Shown here: piece after piece, positions 7,511 to 16,586 of the stretch | Position numbering within the stretch: the first letter of the stretch is position 1 | Layout of the letters: every line of letters starts with the position of its first letter | Assembly: GCA_002483145.1 (NCBI GenBank) | Contig: DLHJ01000016.1 | Coordinates: forward strand, 62,001-126,000 | DNA: 64,000 nucleotides | From: Cellvibrio sp. UBA7671 | GTDB taxonomy: Bacteria > Pseudomonadota > Gammaproteobacteria > Pseudomonadales > Cellvibrionaceae | Direction: 5' to 3' | The notes under the pieces: generated by a model | What the model was told of the DNA's origin: nothing | Database searches by the model: none | What the model saw: only the letters and a program-made list of their open reading frames with translations | Program-made: the position numbers and the translations under genes

Positions 7511-9382
7511 ATGAATCTTCCACTTCTGGATATAGCCATCATCCTTGCCTATGTCATTGCAACCCTGGTGGTGGGCTTCTGGATTTCCAGTCGCGCGTCA
7601 AAAGATATTAAAAGTTATTTTCTCGGTGGCAATAAACTTTCTTGGTGGCAGCTTGGCCTGTCGAATGCGTCCGGCATGTTCGATATTTCCGGCACCATGT
7701 GGCTGGTGTATTTATTGTTTGTGTATGGGCTGACCAGCGTGTTTATTCCCTGGTTGTGGCCGGTGTTCAACCAGATTTTCCTGATGGTATTTCTCTCTGC
7801 GTGGCTGCGCCGTTCTGGTGTGATGACCGGCGCAGAGTGGATTACTTTCCGCTTTGGCGAGGGACGCGGAGCGCGCCTTTCGCATTTAATTGTGGTGCTG
7901 TTTGCGCTAGTCAATGTGATCGGGTTTATCGCCTATGGATTTATCGGTATCGGAAAATTTGCGGCAGTATTTATGCCTTGGCAATTGTCCACCGACTCGC
8001 ACATGAATGACGTGTTTTACGGTTTGATCATCACTGCGATTACGACGCTCTATGTGGTGAAAGGCGGCATGTTCAGCGTGGTATTCACTGAAGTTTTCCA
8101 ATTTGTGATTATGACCATTGCCTGCATTGCGGTTGGTGTTATTGCCATGCAGCGCGTCTCACCGGAAATGCTCAATGCCGCCATCCCGGAAGGTTGGACC
8201 AGTATTTTCTTCAGTTGGGAATTGAATCTGGATTGGTCAGAAAAACTGGCAGCTGCCAATGACAAAATCGACGCCGATGGTTATGAATTATTTGCCATCT
8301 TTTTTATGCTGATGTTGTTTAAAGGTACTTTGCAAAGTTTGGCCGGGCCGCAACCCACTTATGATATGCAGCGAGTGCTCTCCTCAAAATCACCGAAAGA
8401 TGCTGCCAAAATGAGTGGTTTTGTCACCATCGTTTTAATGTTCCCGCGCTACATGCTGATTGCCGGTTTAACCGTGCTTGCGCTGGGTTTGTTTATGGGC
8501 GATTTAAATGCGATGGGCAAAGACGTCGATTTTGAACAGATATTGCCAATGGTATTGGCGGGTGAGATTTTGCCGAGTGGATTATTGGGATTATTAATTG
8601 CCGGTTTACTCGCTGCGTTTATGTCTACCTTTGCGGCAACGGTAAACGCAGCGCCCGCTTATGTCGTGAATGATTTATATAAACGCTATATCAATGCGGA
8701 TGCAGCGCCAAAAACCTATGTGCGCATGAGTTATTTTATTTCGGTGTTGTTTGTAATCCTCGGCGTAGCGATCGGCTTTTTTATCCCCACCTTGAATCAA
8801 GTTATTCAATGGTTGGTAAGCGCGCTCTATGGTGGTTACACCGCATCCAATGTCCTCAAATGGTATTGGTGGCGCTTTAATGGGTACGGGTATTTCTGGG
8901 GAATGGTCGCTGGTTTTGCCATTGCGTTCCCACTGATTTTTACCGATATATCTCCCATTAATGCATTTCCGTTTATGTTCATTGCCTGTATCGCCGCCTG
9001 TGTAATTGGATCGCTGCTGACCAAACCGGATGATATGGACGTGCTGAAAAAGTTTTACACCAAAGTTCGCCCCTGGGGTTTCTGGGCGCCAGTATTGGCC
9101 GAAGTGCAAAAAGACTATCCGCAAGTTGGCGCCAACAAAAATTTTGCGCGTGATGCAATCAATGTAGTGGTGGGAATTGTATGGCAAACCTCACTGGTGG
9201 CGGCGCCGATTTTCATGGTGATCAAACACTGGCCTGAATTTATTATCGCTATGGTTATTGCGGTTATTACCAGTATTTTCCTCTGGTTTAACTGGTACAA
9301 AAAATTGGAAGACTATGCAGCAGATACACCTGCGGTGCTATTGCAAGGCACTAATGACGAACATTTATTAACTAAATCCTGA
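7511..9382 (+). CDS. Sodium:solute symporter (SSS family), probable mannobiose transporter
   Basis: A 623-aa polytopic inner-membrane protein of the solute:sodium symporter family, with about 14 hydrophobic segments. The family N-terminus is clear: a first membrane helix, then SRASKDIKSYFLGG and LSWWQLGLSNASG. The C-terminal extension with further membrane spans is usual for sugar-type members. It is the first plus-strand gene of the mannan locus. The downstream GH130 and epimerase are cytoplasmic and act on disaccharides, so mannobiose or a related oligosaccharide is the likely substrate (inference). It lies downstream of operator O1; the ATG at 7511 has GGAA upstream. Confidence 0.88.
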   Translation: MNLPLLDIAIILAYVIATLVVGFWISSRASKDIKSYFLGGNKLSWWQLGLSNASGMFDISGTMWLVYLLFVYGLTSVFIPWLWPVFNQIFLMVFLSAWLRRSGVMTGAEWITFRFGEGRGARLSHLIVVLFALVNVIGFIAYGFIGIGKFAAVFMPWQLSTDSHMNDVFYGLIITAITTLYVVKGGMFSVVFTEVFQFVIMTIACIAVGVIAMQRVSPEMLNAAIPEGWTSIFFSWELNLDWSEKLAAANDKIDADGYELFAIFFMLMLFKGTLQSLAGPQPTYDMQRVLSSKSPKDAAKMSGFVTIVLMFPRYMLIAGLTVLALGLFMGDLNAMGKDVDFEQILPMVLAGEILPSGLLGLLIAGLLAAFMSTFAATVNAAPAYVVNDLYKRYINADAAPKTYVRMSYFISVLFVILGVAIGFFIPTLNQVIQWLVSALYGGYTASNVLKWYWWRFNGYGYFWGMVAGFAIAFPLIFTDISPINAFPFMFIACIAACVIGSLLTKPDDMDVLKKFYTKVRPWGFWAPVLAEVQKDYPQVGANKNFARDAINVVVGIVWQTSLVAAPIFMVIKHWPEFIIAMVIAVITSIFLWFNWYKKLEDYAADTPAVLLQGTNDEHLLTKS

Positions 9383-9392
9383 TAGTTATTTT

Positions 9393-9420
9393 TTGCGCTG
9401 CAGATTTTCCTGCAGTGCAA
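9393..9420 (+). terminator. Intergenic hairpin between symporter and GH130
   Basis: An 11-bp stem with one G-T pair (TTGCGCTGCAG with CTGCAGTGCAA, 6-nt loop) begins just after the symporter stop. It lacks a good T-tract (AAAATTTT follows). It may be a weak terminator or a processing/stability element giving different transporter and enzyme levels. Confidence 0.5.
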
Positions 9421-9437
9421 AAAATTTTAACTACCGG

Positions 9438-9451
9438 TGTAATCGATTACG
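9438..9451. promoter_or_regulatory. Putative LacI-family operator O2
   Basis: TGTAATCGATTACG is a near-perfect palindrome lying 72 nt upstream of the GH130 start, within the 140-nt gap after the symporter. It shares the architecture of O1, which suggests a second regulated promoter driving GH130, the epimerase and the GH5 gene. Confidence 0.75.
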
Positions 9452-9522
9452 TTTAAATCCGTTGGGTGATGAAACACCTATCAGAACGACACACTAGCAA
9501 AACTCATTGGAGTATTGGGAAC

Positions 9523-10704
9523 ATGAGTAGTTTTAAAGAAAAAGCCAAGGCGCTGTTGCAACAACACGAAGTGCTGGTCACCAAAAAAAATACTGTGAAA
9601 GCGCAGGGCAATGGTATTTACGATTGTTACGAGAACCCGATTCTCACCGCAGAACATGCGCCTATTTTTTGGCGTTACGATCTGAATGAAAAAACCAATC
9701 CGCATTTGATGGAGCGCCAGGGCGTTAATGCCGCATTTAACTCAGGTGCGATCTTATGGAACGGTAAATATATTTTGGCCGTGCGTGTTGAAGGTGTTGA
9801 TCGCAAATCGTTTTTTGCGATTGCTGAAAGCCCGAACGGCATCGACAATTTCCGCTTTTGGGATTATCCCATCACCATGCCGGAAACGGATCGCCCGGAT
9901 ACCAACGTCTATGACATGCGTTTGACCGCGCATGAAGATGGCTACATCTACGGTTTATTTTGCACCGAACGCAAAGATTTAAATCACCCTAACGATACCT
10001 CTGCAGCAGAAGCCCAATGCGGTATCGCGCGCACTAAAGATTTAATTAGCTGGGAGCGTTTGCCGGATTTAATTACTTACTCCGGCCAGCAGCGCAACGT
10101 GGTTTTGCATCCGGAATTTATCGATGGTAAATACGGTTTGTTCACGCGCCCGCAAGATGGTTTTATCAGTGTTGGCGGTGGCGGCGGTATCGGTTGGGGT
10201 TTAGTGGACGACATGACCCGCGCTGAAGTGAAATCGGAAGTGATCGTAGACGGCAAGGTTTACCACACCATTAAAGAAGTCAAAAATGGCCAGGGCCCGG
10301 CGCCAATTAAAACCGCAGAAGGTTGGTTAAACCTCGCGCACGGCGTGCGCAATACTGCTGCAGGTTTGCGTTACACATTGTATATGTTCATGACGGAATT
10401 GGAGCGCCCCTGGGTTGTTACGCACAGCCCGGCAGGCCATTTTATTGCACCGCATGGCGCAGAACGTGTGGGCGATGTTTCCAACGTGGCATTTGCCAAT
10501 GGCTGGATAGTGAATGAAAAAAATGAAGTATTTATTTATTACGCGTCATCCGATACGCGCATGCATGTTGCTACTTCAACCGTGGAAAAGCTGATCGACT
10601 ATTGCAAAAACACGCCGGCAGATGGTTTGCGCTCTGCTGCCTCTGTTGCGGTGCGCAATGAATTGATCAGTGCAAATTTAAAAGTGCTTAAGGACTTGGT
10701 GTAA
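9523..10704 (+). CDS. GH130 4-O-beta-mannosyl-glucose phosphorylase
   Basis: A cytoplasmic phosphorylase of 393 aa (no signal peptide) with the length and motifs of GH130 subfamily 1, such as FNSGAILWNGKYILAVRVEG, TNVYDMRLT (with the Asp used as proton donor in the family), and the Gly-rich loop SVGGGGGIGWGL. Characterised members split beta-1,4-mannosylglucose with phosphate to mannose-1-phosphate and glucose. I place the start at the ATG at 9523, preceded by GGAG; a frame-compatible ATG at 9466 overlaps the promoter zone. It is separated from the epimerase by only 3 nt, matching the known mannobiose epimerase-phosphorylase pathway. Confidence 0.9.
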   Translation: MSSFKEKAKALLQQHEVLVTKKNTVKAQGNGIYDCYENPILTAEHAPIFWRYDLNEKTNPHLMERQGVNAAFNSGAILWNGKYILAVRVEGVDRKSFFAIAESPNGIDNFRFWDYPITMPETDRPDTNVYDMRLTAHEDGYIYGLFCTERKDLNHPNDTSAAEAQCGIARTKDLISWERLPDLITYSGQQRNVVLHPEFIDGKYGLFTRPQDGFISVGGGGGIGWGLVDDMTRAEVKSEVIVDGKVYHTIKEVKNGQGPAPIKTAEGWLNLAHGVRNTAAGLRYTLYMFMTELERPWVVTHSPAGHFIAPHGAERVGDVSNVAFANGWIVNEKNEVFIYYASSDTRMHVATSTVEKLIDYCKNTPADGLRSAASVAVRNELISANLKVLKDLV

Positions 10705-10707
10705 CCC

Positions 10708-11925
10708 ATGCAGGTCGCAAGTCTTCCTGTGCGTTCTGCACCACTGCAACAAGAATTTCGAGCAGAGTTAATTGCTATTGCTGATTGGTGGGCTGCACAT
10801 ACAGTCGATCATGAGCAGGGTGGCTTTTACGGCGAAATTGATGCGCAGAATCAGCCGGTCAAACATGCGAGCAAGGGGATTATTTTAAATGCGCGTATTT
10901 TGTGGTTTTTTAGCGAAGTCGCGCAGGAGGTGGATAACCCCGTTTATCGCAATTGCGCGACGCGCGCCTACGATTATGTGATAGCGCACTTTTTCGATAA
11001 TGAACACGGCGGTGTATATTGGGAATTAAATGCAGCTGGCATGCCCATTAATACCAAAAAGCAAGTTTATGCGCAGGCGTTTACGATTTATGCGCTCTGC
11101 GCTTACTACCAGCTCACGCGCGACGAACAGGCACTCGCGCATGCGCTGGAATGTTTTAATTTAGTTGAACGATACGCAATTGATCACGCGCATGAAGGTT
11201 ATCTTGAAGCCTTTACACGCGAGTGGGGCGTGATTGATGATTTGCGCCTCAGCGAAAAAGATTTGAACTACCCCAAATCCCAAAATACGCATTTGCACAT
11301 ACTGGAAGCCTATACAACCTTGTATCAGGCGCACCCCGGCGCAGAAGTCAAAGCAGCGCTTAGGTACAATATTGAGATGTTCGATAAGTACATGATCGAT
11401 AAAAATACGCATCACCTGCGTATGTTTATGGATCTGGAGTGGAAAGATTTTTCTCCGGGTTATACCTACGGGCATGATATTGAAGCCAGTTGGTTAATTG
11501 CAAAAGCATTGGAATCACTCGGTGATGCAGTGTACACCTCCAAATTAACGCCGACACTGATCAGCATTGCACAGGTGACTGTAAATGAGGCTATTGGTGA
11601 GCACGGGCAGGTGATCGACTCGTTTGATTTTTCTACCCGACGTACTAATGTAGATACTGTCTGGTGGGTGCAGGCTGAGGCTCTGGTTGGTTTTCTGTAT
11701 GCCTATGCCACTACCGGTGAAGAGCAGTATTATCGCGCGGCTGAAAATTGTTGGAGGTTTATTAAAACCTATCAAATCGATCATGAGCGCGGCGAGTGGT
11801 TTTGGTTATCCAGCCTGAATAAACTGAATTCTGATTCTTACTATAAAGTGGGTTTTTGGAAATGCCCCTATCACAATGGTCGCGCAATGATGGAAGCAAT
11901 TCGCTATCTGCAAAAAAGTGTTTGA
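10708..11925 (+). CDS. AGE-family epimerase, probable mannobiose/cellobiose 2-epimerase
   Basis: A cytoplasmic 405-aa (alpha/alpha)6-barrel epimerase of the N-acylglucosamine/cellobiose 2-epimerase family. Visible motifs include WWAAHTVDHEQGGFYGEID at the N-terminus, YGHDIEASWL and CPYHNGRAMMEA, carrying the paired histidines used in proton transfer. In organisms with the mannobiose pathway this enzyme turns beta-1,4-mannobiose into mannosylglucose for GH130. The near overlap with GH130 and the upstream symporter make that role the likely one here; a plain cellobiose 2-epimerase cannot be excluded. Confidence 0.88.
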   Translation: MQVASLPVRSAPLQQEFRAELIAIADWWAAHTVDHEQGGFYGEIDAQNQPVKHASKGIILNARILWFFSEVAQEVDNPVYRNCATRAYDYVIAHFFDNEHGGVYWELNAAGMPINTKKQVYAQAFTIYALCAYYQLTRDEQALAHALECFNLVERYAIDHAHEGYLEAFTREWGVIDDLRLSEKDLNYPKSQNTHLHILEAYTTLYQAHPGAEVKAALRYNIEMFDKYMIDKNTHHLRMFMDLEWKDFSPGYTYGHDIEASWLIAKALESLGDAVYTSKLTPTLISIAQVTVNEAIGEHGQVIDSFDFSTRRTNVDTVWWVQAEALVGFLYAYATTGEEQYYRAAENCWRFIKTYQIDHERGEWFWLSSLNKLNSDSYYKVGFWKCPYHNGRAMMEAIRYLQKSV

Positions 11926-11955
11926 ACTGGTTACTTTTCTCAGCGGAAATAAATA

Positions 11956-13308
11956 ATGAATAAATACAATCGATTTTCAATTGCTGCGTTTTTGATGGCG
12001 TGTTTGTTTGCCTTGGTCGCCTGTAATAACACCCAATCTGTGGCTTCTGCCGGGCCCGCTGCGGACGGTTTTGTCAAAGTTTCGGGTACGCATTTCCAGA
12101 AAAATGGCCAGCCCTATTACATCGCCGGTACCAATATGTGGTACGCAGCCTATTTAGGTTCGCCCAGTAAGGTAGGTGATCGCGCGCGCCTGGCCAAAGA
12201 GTTGGATACGCTCAAGGCAATGGGTGTAAACAATTTGCGCGTACTGGCAGTATCGGAAAAAAGCGATATCAATTCATCGGTAAAACCGGCCACGACAAAT
12301 GGCTTTGGTAATTACGATGAAAGCTTGCTGCAAGGTCTGGACTATTTATTGGTTGAATTGGCCAAGCGCGATATGACGGTAGTGTTGTACTTTAATAATT
12401 TCTGGCAATGGTCTGGCGGTATGACGCAATACATGAGCTGGATTGATGGCCAACCGGTACAGGACCCGAATGTCACCAATGATTGGGAAGGCTTCATGGC
12501 CAAATCTGCCAGCTTTTATCAGAGCGAAAAAGCGCAGCAGGAGTATCGCAATACCATTAAAAAAATTATCACTCGCACAAATACTGTCAATGGCAAAGCC
12601 TATGCGGATGATGCAACGATTATGTCCTGGCAATTGGCCAATGAACCGCGTCCGGGCAATTCCAAAACCACGGCGAAAGAAAAACAAATTTATATTGATT
12701 GGATCAATGGGGTTACCGCTTACATCAAAAGTCTCGATCCACACCATTTGGTTAGCACCGGTAGTGAAGGCCTGATGGGTTCTGTTAACGATGCAAAATT
12801 ATTTGCCGATGCGCACAGTTCAGTGAATGTAGATTACCTGACTTACCATATGTGGATCAGAAATTGGGGCTGGTTTGATAAGACCAAACCGGCTGAAACC
12901 TGGGATACCGGGTGGGAAAAAGGTAAAGATTATTTGAATTCGCACATCGATGCTGCCAAAGCGATAAATAAACCTATCGTATTGGAGGAGTTTGGTTTGG
13001 ATCGCGATATGGGTTCATACGATATTAAAGCGACTACGCAATACCGCGATAAATTTTATCAGCAGGTGTTCGATGTGCTTCTGCCGCGCATGCAAAAAGG
13101 CGAGCCAATTGCCGGTTACAATTTTTGGGCATGGAATGGTGCAGGGCGCACGACGCGCAGTAATTATTGGTGGCAGGAAGGCGATGACCTGAATGGCGAT
13201 CCACCACAAGAGCAGCAGGGTATGTACGGTGTGTTCGATACAGATACCTCGACCATTGCGATCATCCAACAATTTAATAATAGTATTCACGCTCTCAATA
13301 AAAAATAA
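11956..13308 (+). CDS. GH5 endo-beta-1,4-mannanase lipoprotein
   Basis: A 450-aa secreted lipoprotein with an N-terminal signal and lipobox LVAC; Asn at +2 is compatible with outer-membrane sorting. The single catalytic domain is GH5 of the mannanase type (subfamily 7-like): YYIAGTNMWYAAYLG, a WQLANEPRPG acid/base motif (Glu230), and a LEEFGLD nucleophile motif (Glu345). No carbohydrate-binding module is visible. It probably cuts mannan or manno-oligosaccharides at the cell surface, feeding the symporter. It is 30 nt downstream of the epimerase and followed by a strong terminator, so it probably closes that transcription unit. Confidence 0.9.
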   Translation: MNKYNRFSIAAFLMACLFALVACNNTQSVASAGPAADGFVKVSGTHFQKNGQPYYIAGTNMWYAAYLGSPSKVGDRARLAKELDTLKAMGVNNLRVLAVSEKSDINSSVKPATTNGFGNYDESLLQGLDYLLVELAKRDMTVVLYFNNFWQWSGGMTQYMSWIDGQPVQDPNVTNDWEGFMAKSASFYQSEKAQQEYRNTIKKIITRTNTVNGKAYADDATIMSWQLANEPRPGNSKTTAKEKQIYIDWINGVTAYIKSLDPHHLVSTGSEGLMGSVNDAKLFADAHSSVNVDYLTYHMWIRNWGWFDKTKPAETWDTGWEKGKDYLNSHIDAAKAINKPIVLEEFGLDRDMGSYDIKATTQYRDKFYQQVFDVLLPRMQKGEPIAGYNFWAWNGAGRTTRSNYWWQEGDDLNGDPPQEQQGMYGVFDTDTSTIAIIQQFNNSIHALNKK

Positions 13309-13322
13309 ATGATTGAACAGTA

Positions 13323-13353
13323 AAAAACTGCAATGTGAATTGCAGTTTTTTTT
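13323..13353. terminator. Rho-independent terminator after GH5
   Basis: A 12-bp perfect stem (AAAAACTGCAAT with ATTGCAGTTTTT, 4-nt loop) is followed by a T-run, closing the unit that ends with the GH5 gene. Confidence 0.85.
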
Positions 13354-13389
13354 ACAAATCATTTAATTTGTATGATTAGTATTATCCAT

Positions 13390-13441
13390 AAATAAAAACA
13401 CCGGCGTTCTTAAATTAAAAACGACATTCTCAAATAAAAAC
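13390..13441. repeat. Imperfect A-rich direct repeats upstream of the GH27 gene
   Basis: Three copies of AAATWAAAAAC begin at about 13390, 13412 and 13432. The first two are followed by a diverged arm ending TTCT, so the period is about 20-22 bp, near two helical turns. They lie 22-74 nt before the GH27 start and could be regulator sites or AT-rich promoter elements. Confidence 0.5.
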
Positions 13442-13463
13442 TGCAATTACACAGGTAAATTTT

Positions 13464-14681
13464 ATGACTAACAAACTATTGCTCAGTCTCGGTTTTATTG
13501 CCGCAGCGCTGGTGCTGGGTGGCCAAGCCCATGCGCAAAAATTTGATCAGCTCGCCAAAACGCCGCAGTTGGGTTGGAACAGTTGGAATACTTTTGCCTG
13601 CAATGTAAATGAAAACATGATTCGTGAAATGGCCGATGCGATGGTGTCATCGGGCATGAAAGAAGTGGGTTATGAATACATTAATATCGATGATTGCTGG
13701 CACGGTGAACGCGATAAACAAGGTTTTATCCAAGTTGATAAAAAGAATTTTCCATCGGGTATGAAAGCGCTTGCTGATTATGTGCATTCTAAAGGATTAA
13801 AAATCGGACTTTATTCTGACGCAGGCGCAACCACCTGTGCCGGTCGTGCGGGTAGCCGTGGTCATGAGTATCAAGATGCAGTTACTTATGCGAGCTGGGG
13901 AATTGATTACGTCAAATACGATTGGTGCGATACCAAAGATATCAATCCCAAATCGGCCTACGCCACTATGCGTGATGCGATTTATAAAGCGGGCCGCCCA
14001 ATGTTGTTTAGCATTTGCGAGTGGGGCGATAACAAACCCTGGGAGTGGGCAACTGACGTTGGTCATTCATGGCGCACCACCGGCGATATTTATCCCTGCT
14101 GGAATTGCGAGCACAACCACGGCTCCTGGTCGTCATGGGGCGTATTGCCCATCCTCGATAAACAAGCGGGTTTGCGTAAATACGCCGGTCCGGGACACTG
14201 GAATGATATGGACATGATGGAAGTCGGCAACGGCATGACCGAAGAGGAAGATCGCGCGCACTTTTCGCTCTGGGCAATTATGGCTTCACCACTGATCGCC
14301 GGTAATGATTTGCGCAACATGAGCGAGGCCACCAAAAAAATTCTCACCCACAAAGATACACTTGCCATCAATCAGGACAAGCTAGGTGTGCAAGCCATGA
14401 AATGGATTGATGAAGGCGACTTTGAAATTTTTGTAAAACCCTTGGAAAAAGGTGAGTTTGCTGTCCTGTTTTTAAATCGCGCCGATGCGGCAACGACTTA
14501 TAGTTTGGATTGGGCATTCCATTACATGAAAGACGATATCAGCAAACACGAAATTTTCTTCGACAAGAAAAAATTCAACTGGCGCGATATCTGGAGCGAT
14601 GAAAAAGGCAGCACGGCAGAAAAACTCACTATCAATGTGCCTGCACATGGTGTCAGGGTGCTGCGGTTAATTCCACAGTGA
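13464..14681 (+). CDS. GH27 alpha-galactosidase, secreted
   Basis: A 405-aa enzyme with a Sec signal peptide ending near AHA-QKF. The GH27 domain begins PQLGWNSWNTFACN, with YVKYDWCD holding the nucleophile (Asp153) and WNDMDMMEVGN holding the acid/base (Asp250). The C-terminal about 100 residues form the usual beta-sandwich. It removes alpha-1,6-galactosyl side groups from galactomannan or its oligosaccharides, so mannanases and the mannobiose pathway can proceed. It has its own terminator, and the preceding gene is terminated too, so it is likely a separate transcript. No LacI-type operator was seen in its 155-nt upstream region. Confidence 0.94.
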   Translation: MTNKLLLSLGFIAAALVLGGQAHAQKFDQLAKTPQLGWNSWNTFACNVNENMIREMADAMVSSGMKEVGYEYINIDDCWHGERDKQGFIQVDKKNFPSGMKALADYVHSKGLKIGLYSDAGATTCAGRAGSRGHEYQDAVTYASWGIDYVKYDWCDTKDINPKSAYATMRDAIYKAGRPMLFSICEWGDNKPWEWATDVGHSWRTTGDIYPCWNCEHNHGSWSSWGVLPILDKQAGLRKYAGPGHWNDMDMMEVGNGMTEEEDRAHFSLWAIMASPLIAGNDLRNMSEATKKILTHKDTLAINQDKLGVQAMKWIDEGDFEIFVKPLEKGEFAVLFLNRADAATTYSLDWAFHYMKDDISKHEIFFDKKKFNWRDIWSDEKGSTAEKLTINVPAHGVRVLRLIPQ

Positions 14682-14701
14682 TCTAAAAATCTGTTTTCTC
14701 T

Positions 14702-14727
14702 AAAGCCAGCTTTCGCTGGCTTTTTTA
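14702..14727 (+). terminator. Rho-independent terminator after GH27
   Basis: AGCCAGC-TTTC-GCTGGCT forms a 7-bp stem (extended by A-T pairs), followed by a T-run, 20 nt after the alpha-galactosidase stop. Confidence 0.88.
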
Positions 14728-14927
14728 TTGGGTGTGGATGCTGGTGTCCATGTCCAGAATGGGCTTACGGGCCGGTCAGGTGTATCTGCCGATACCAATG
14801 CTCATGCAACTAAAGTGAGCCAATTTAAACAGGGATTAATGAGGCAGATTATTCTCGCCAAGCGCTGGGTGTTGAGTGGGTGGGTAGGTGGTGCGCTGGC
14901 AAATTTGCCTTGATGCTGTGTATAAAC

Positions 14928-14956
14928 AAAAAAACCTCCGCGCGGGAGGTTTTTTT
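14928..14956. terminator. Terminator downstream of tRNA-Phe
   Basis: AACCTCC-GCGCG-GGAGGTT flanked by an A-run and a T-run works in both directions. On the minus strand it lies about 80 nt after the tRNA 3' end and probably ends that transcript. The 200 nt between this and the GH27 terminator contain only short unsupported frames. Confidence 0.82.
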
Positions 14957-15033
14957 CATGTCTATCGCATTGGTATAGACGCTTTGTGACGATCAAGTAC
15001 GTGATTTTAGCACCTTGATCCACAAGGGAATCA

Positions 15034-15109
15034 TGGTGCCCAGACCCGGAATCGAACCAGGGACACGAGGATTTTCAATCCACTGCTCTACCGACTGAGC
15101 TATCTGGGC
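15034..15109 (-). tRNA. tRNA-Phe (GAA)
   Basis: The minus strand gives a full 76-nt cloverleaf: acceptor GCCCAGA pairing with TCTGGGC, D-arm AGCTCAGTCGGTAGAGCA, anticodon loop with GAA in ATTGAAAATCC, and T-arm GGTTCGAATCC. The 3' CCA is encoded. Confidence 0.97.
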
Positions 15110-15158
15110 GTGTCACTTGCTTGTTTGCTGTGTGAAGCTCGCTTCGCAAGAGGCGCGT

Positions 15159-15187
15159 ATTAAACCCGCTTGGGCATTTTGAGTCAA
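15159..15187 (-). promoter_or_regulatory. Sigma-70 promoter of tRNA-Phe
   Basis: On the minus strand TTGACT (15187-15182) and TTTAAT (15164-15159) are separated by 17 nt. The bases after the -10 are ACGCGCC, a GC-rich discriminator typical of stringently controlled stable-RNA promoters. Transcription would start near 15152, giving a leader of about 43 nt. Confidence 0.75.
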
Positions 15188-15223
15188 TACCAAAAAGTAA
15201 AAATAGTTATTACATCCGCTCTT

Positions 15224-16384
15224 TCAAACCGTTTTCACGTCTTTCTGTAAAAGTTGCTTCCGGTATTCAGTCGGCGACATTCCCACCAAACGATTAAAAA
15301 AGCGATGGAAAGCCGATTTACTGTTAAAGCCTGCGTGCAATAACACATCCATTACCGTCATATCGGCGTGTTGAGCGTCGCCCAGCAAACGTTTCGCTTC
15401 TTCCACTCGGTAGCTGTTCATAAATTCAAAAAAATTGGTGCCGTAGTGTTTGTTGATTACGGCGGAGACTTCTTTTACCGGCAGGTTGATGCGTTTGGAA
15501 AACTCATCGATATTCAGGTTTTGTTTTAAAAATAATTTCTGGACTTCCATGCCTAACTGTACTTTTTGAATCGCTGAGTCGGTCAGTTTTTCATCGGTTT
15601 TGTCTTTGGCGACTTCCGGTTTGGTGGTGAGTAATTTGTGGGTGTGCACCACACTGTTGATAAACAATGCATTGATCAAAATGAAAATAATGTAGTTTTC
15701 GGTAATTCCAAATAGATCAGATATTTGCGGAGCACCCAGTGCCACTGTGTTGGCAACAACATGCACCAGAATTGAGAAGCTCCAGGTAAACAAAAAACCC
15801 AAACTCAGCATATTAAGCCAAGTGGGTTCGGTGGGAGAAAAGTTGGAGTATTGATTGTGCAAACCGATCCGGTACAGGCGCACACGGTTAACGGCGGCGA
15901 GCGCATAAAAGAACGGCATGATTTTAATAAAATGCCAGAGGCTATTGGCAATTTGGCGCTCGGTTTCAGTCTGACCAATGGTTTTAAAGCGCAAGTCAGA
16001 GCTGTCGAGTTGGAATACCAAGAGCCACAAGAGTGAAATCACAATGGGGATGAGGTGCAGCAAATGGCGCCGGGCAAACTGGAATGCGTCTTCGGTGAGC
16101 GATATTACATAGAACAGCAGCATCGGCCCTTTAAGCAGCTGTGCTGTTGCCAAAAAGTAGGGCAGCAGTGTTTCATCAAATAGGTCAAACAGCATTACAT
16201 CGTCGTTCCAGAGCACCATAATGCAGGCTGAGCTGACGGCAATCGATAATAGGAAAATGCTGAGCAGGCGGTTGGCGAGTTGATTTTTGACCGGGAGTAT
16301 CGCCTGAAAAATTACCAGTAGGATACACTCGGCGACCGTCATAAACAGAATCACGTCGTGTATGTTGAATATGTGCTTTTGCAT
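15224..16384 (-). CDS. Membrane-bound AraC-family transcriptional regulator
   Basis: A 386-aa protein. The N-terminal about 240 residues carry six or seven hydrophobic segments (first about residues 10-30). The C-terminal about 100 residues are an AraC/XylS double helix-turn-helix (NIDEFSKRINLPVKEVSAVI, HAGFNSKSAFHRFF, RLVGMSPTEYRKQ). Such proteins hold the DNA-binding domain at the inner membrane and probably sense a membrane or periplasmic signal. No obvious target operon is adjacent: the tRNA is downstream and an alpha/beta hydrolase is divergent at 16587, which could be its target. Confidence 0.87.
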   Translation of the reverse strand: MQKHIFNIHDVILFMTVAECILLVIFQAILPVKNQLANRLLSIFLLSIAVSSACIMVLWNDDVMLFDLFDETLLPYFLATAQLLKGPMLLFYVISLTEDAFQFARRHLLHLIPIVISLLWLLVFQLDSSDLRFKTIGQTETERQIANSLWHFIKIMPFFYALAAVNRVRLYRIGLHNQYSNFSPTEPTWLNMLSLGFLFTWSFSILVHVVANTVALGAPQISDLFGITENYIIFILINALFINSVVHTHKLLTTKPEVAKDKTDEKLTDSAIQKVQLGMEVQKLFLKQNLNIDEFSKRINLPVKEVSAVINKHYGTNFFEFMNSYRVEEAKRLLGDAQHADMTVMDVLLHAGFNSKSAFHRFFNRLVGMSPTEYRKQLLQKDVKTV

Positions 16385-16586
16385 GAGTTCAAACCCTGGT
16401 TGTCATTGTTATGTGTTTTTTAGGTCTGGTGGTTCGACCGCAAGATTATAGAGGATGGCATGGGTTGTGTCGCATCGAATTCCTGAATGCTGTGATTTCG
16501 TTGTCATCCGCTATTTTTACCCGTTAATGTGAATGTGCATAAATCGGCGGCTATTTTCTTATTGTTACCGGATACATAAGCAAACT

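Noticed and set aside
14728-14913. Short open frame between the GH27 terminator and the tRNA
   Set aside because: It begins directly after a terminator, has no ribosome site, and shows no domain or conservation signal.
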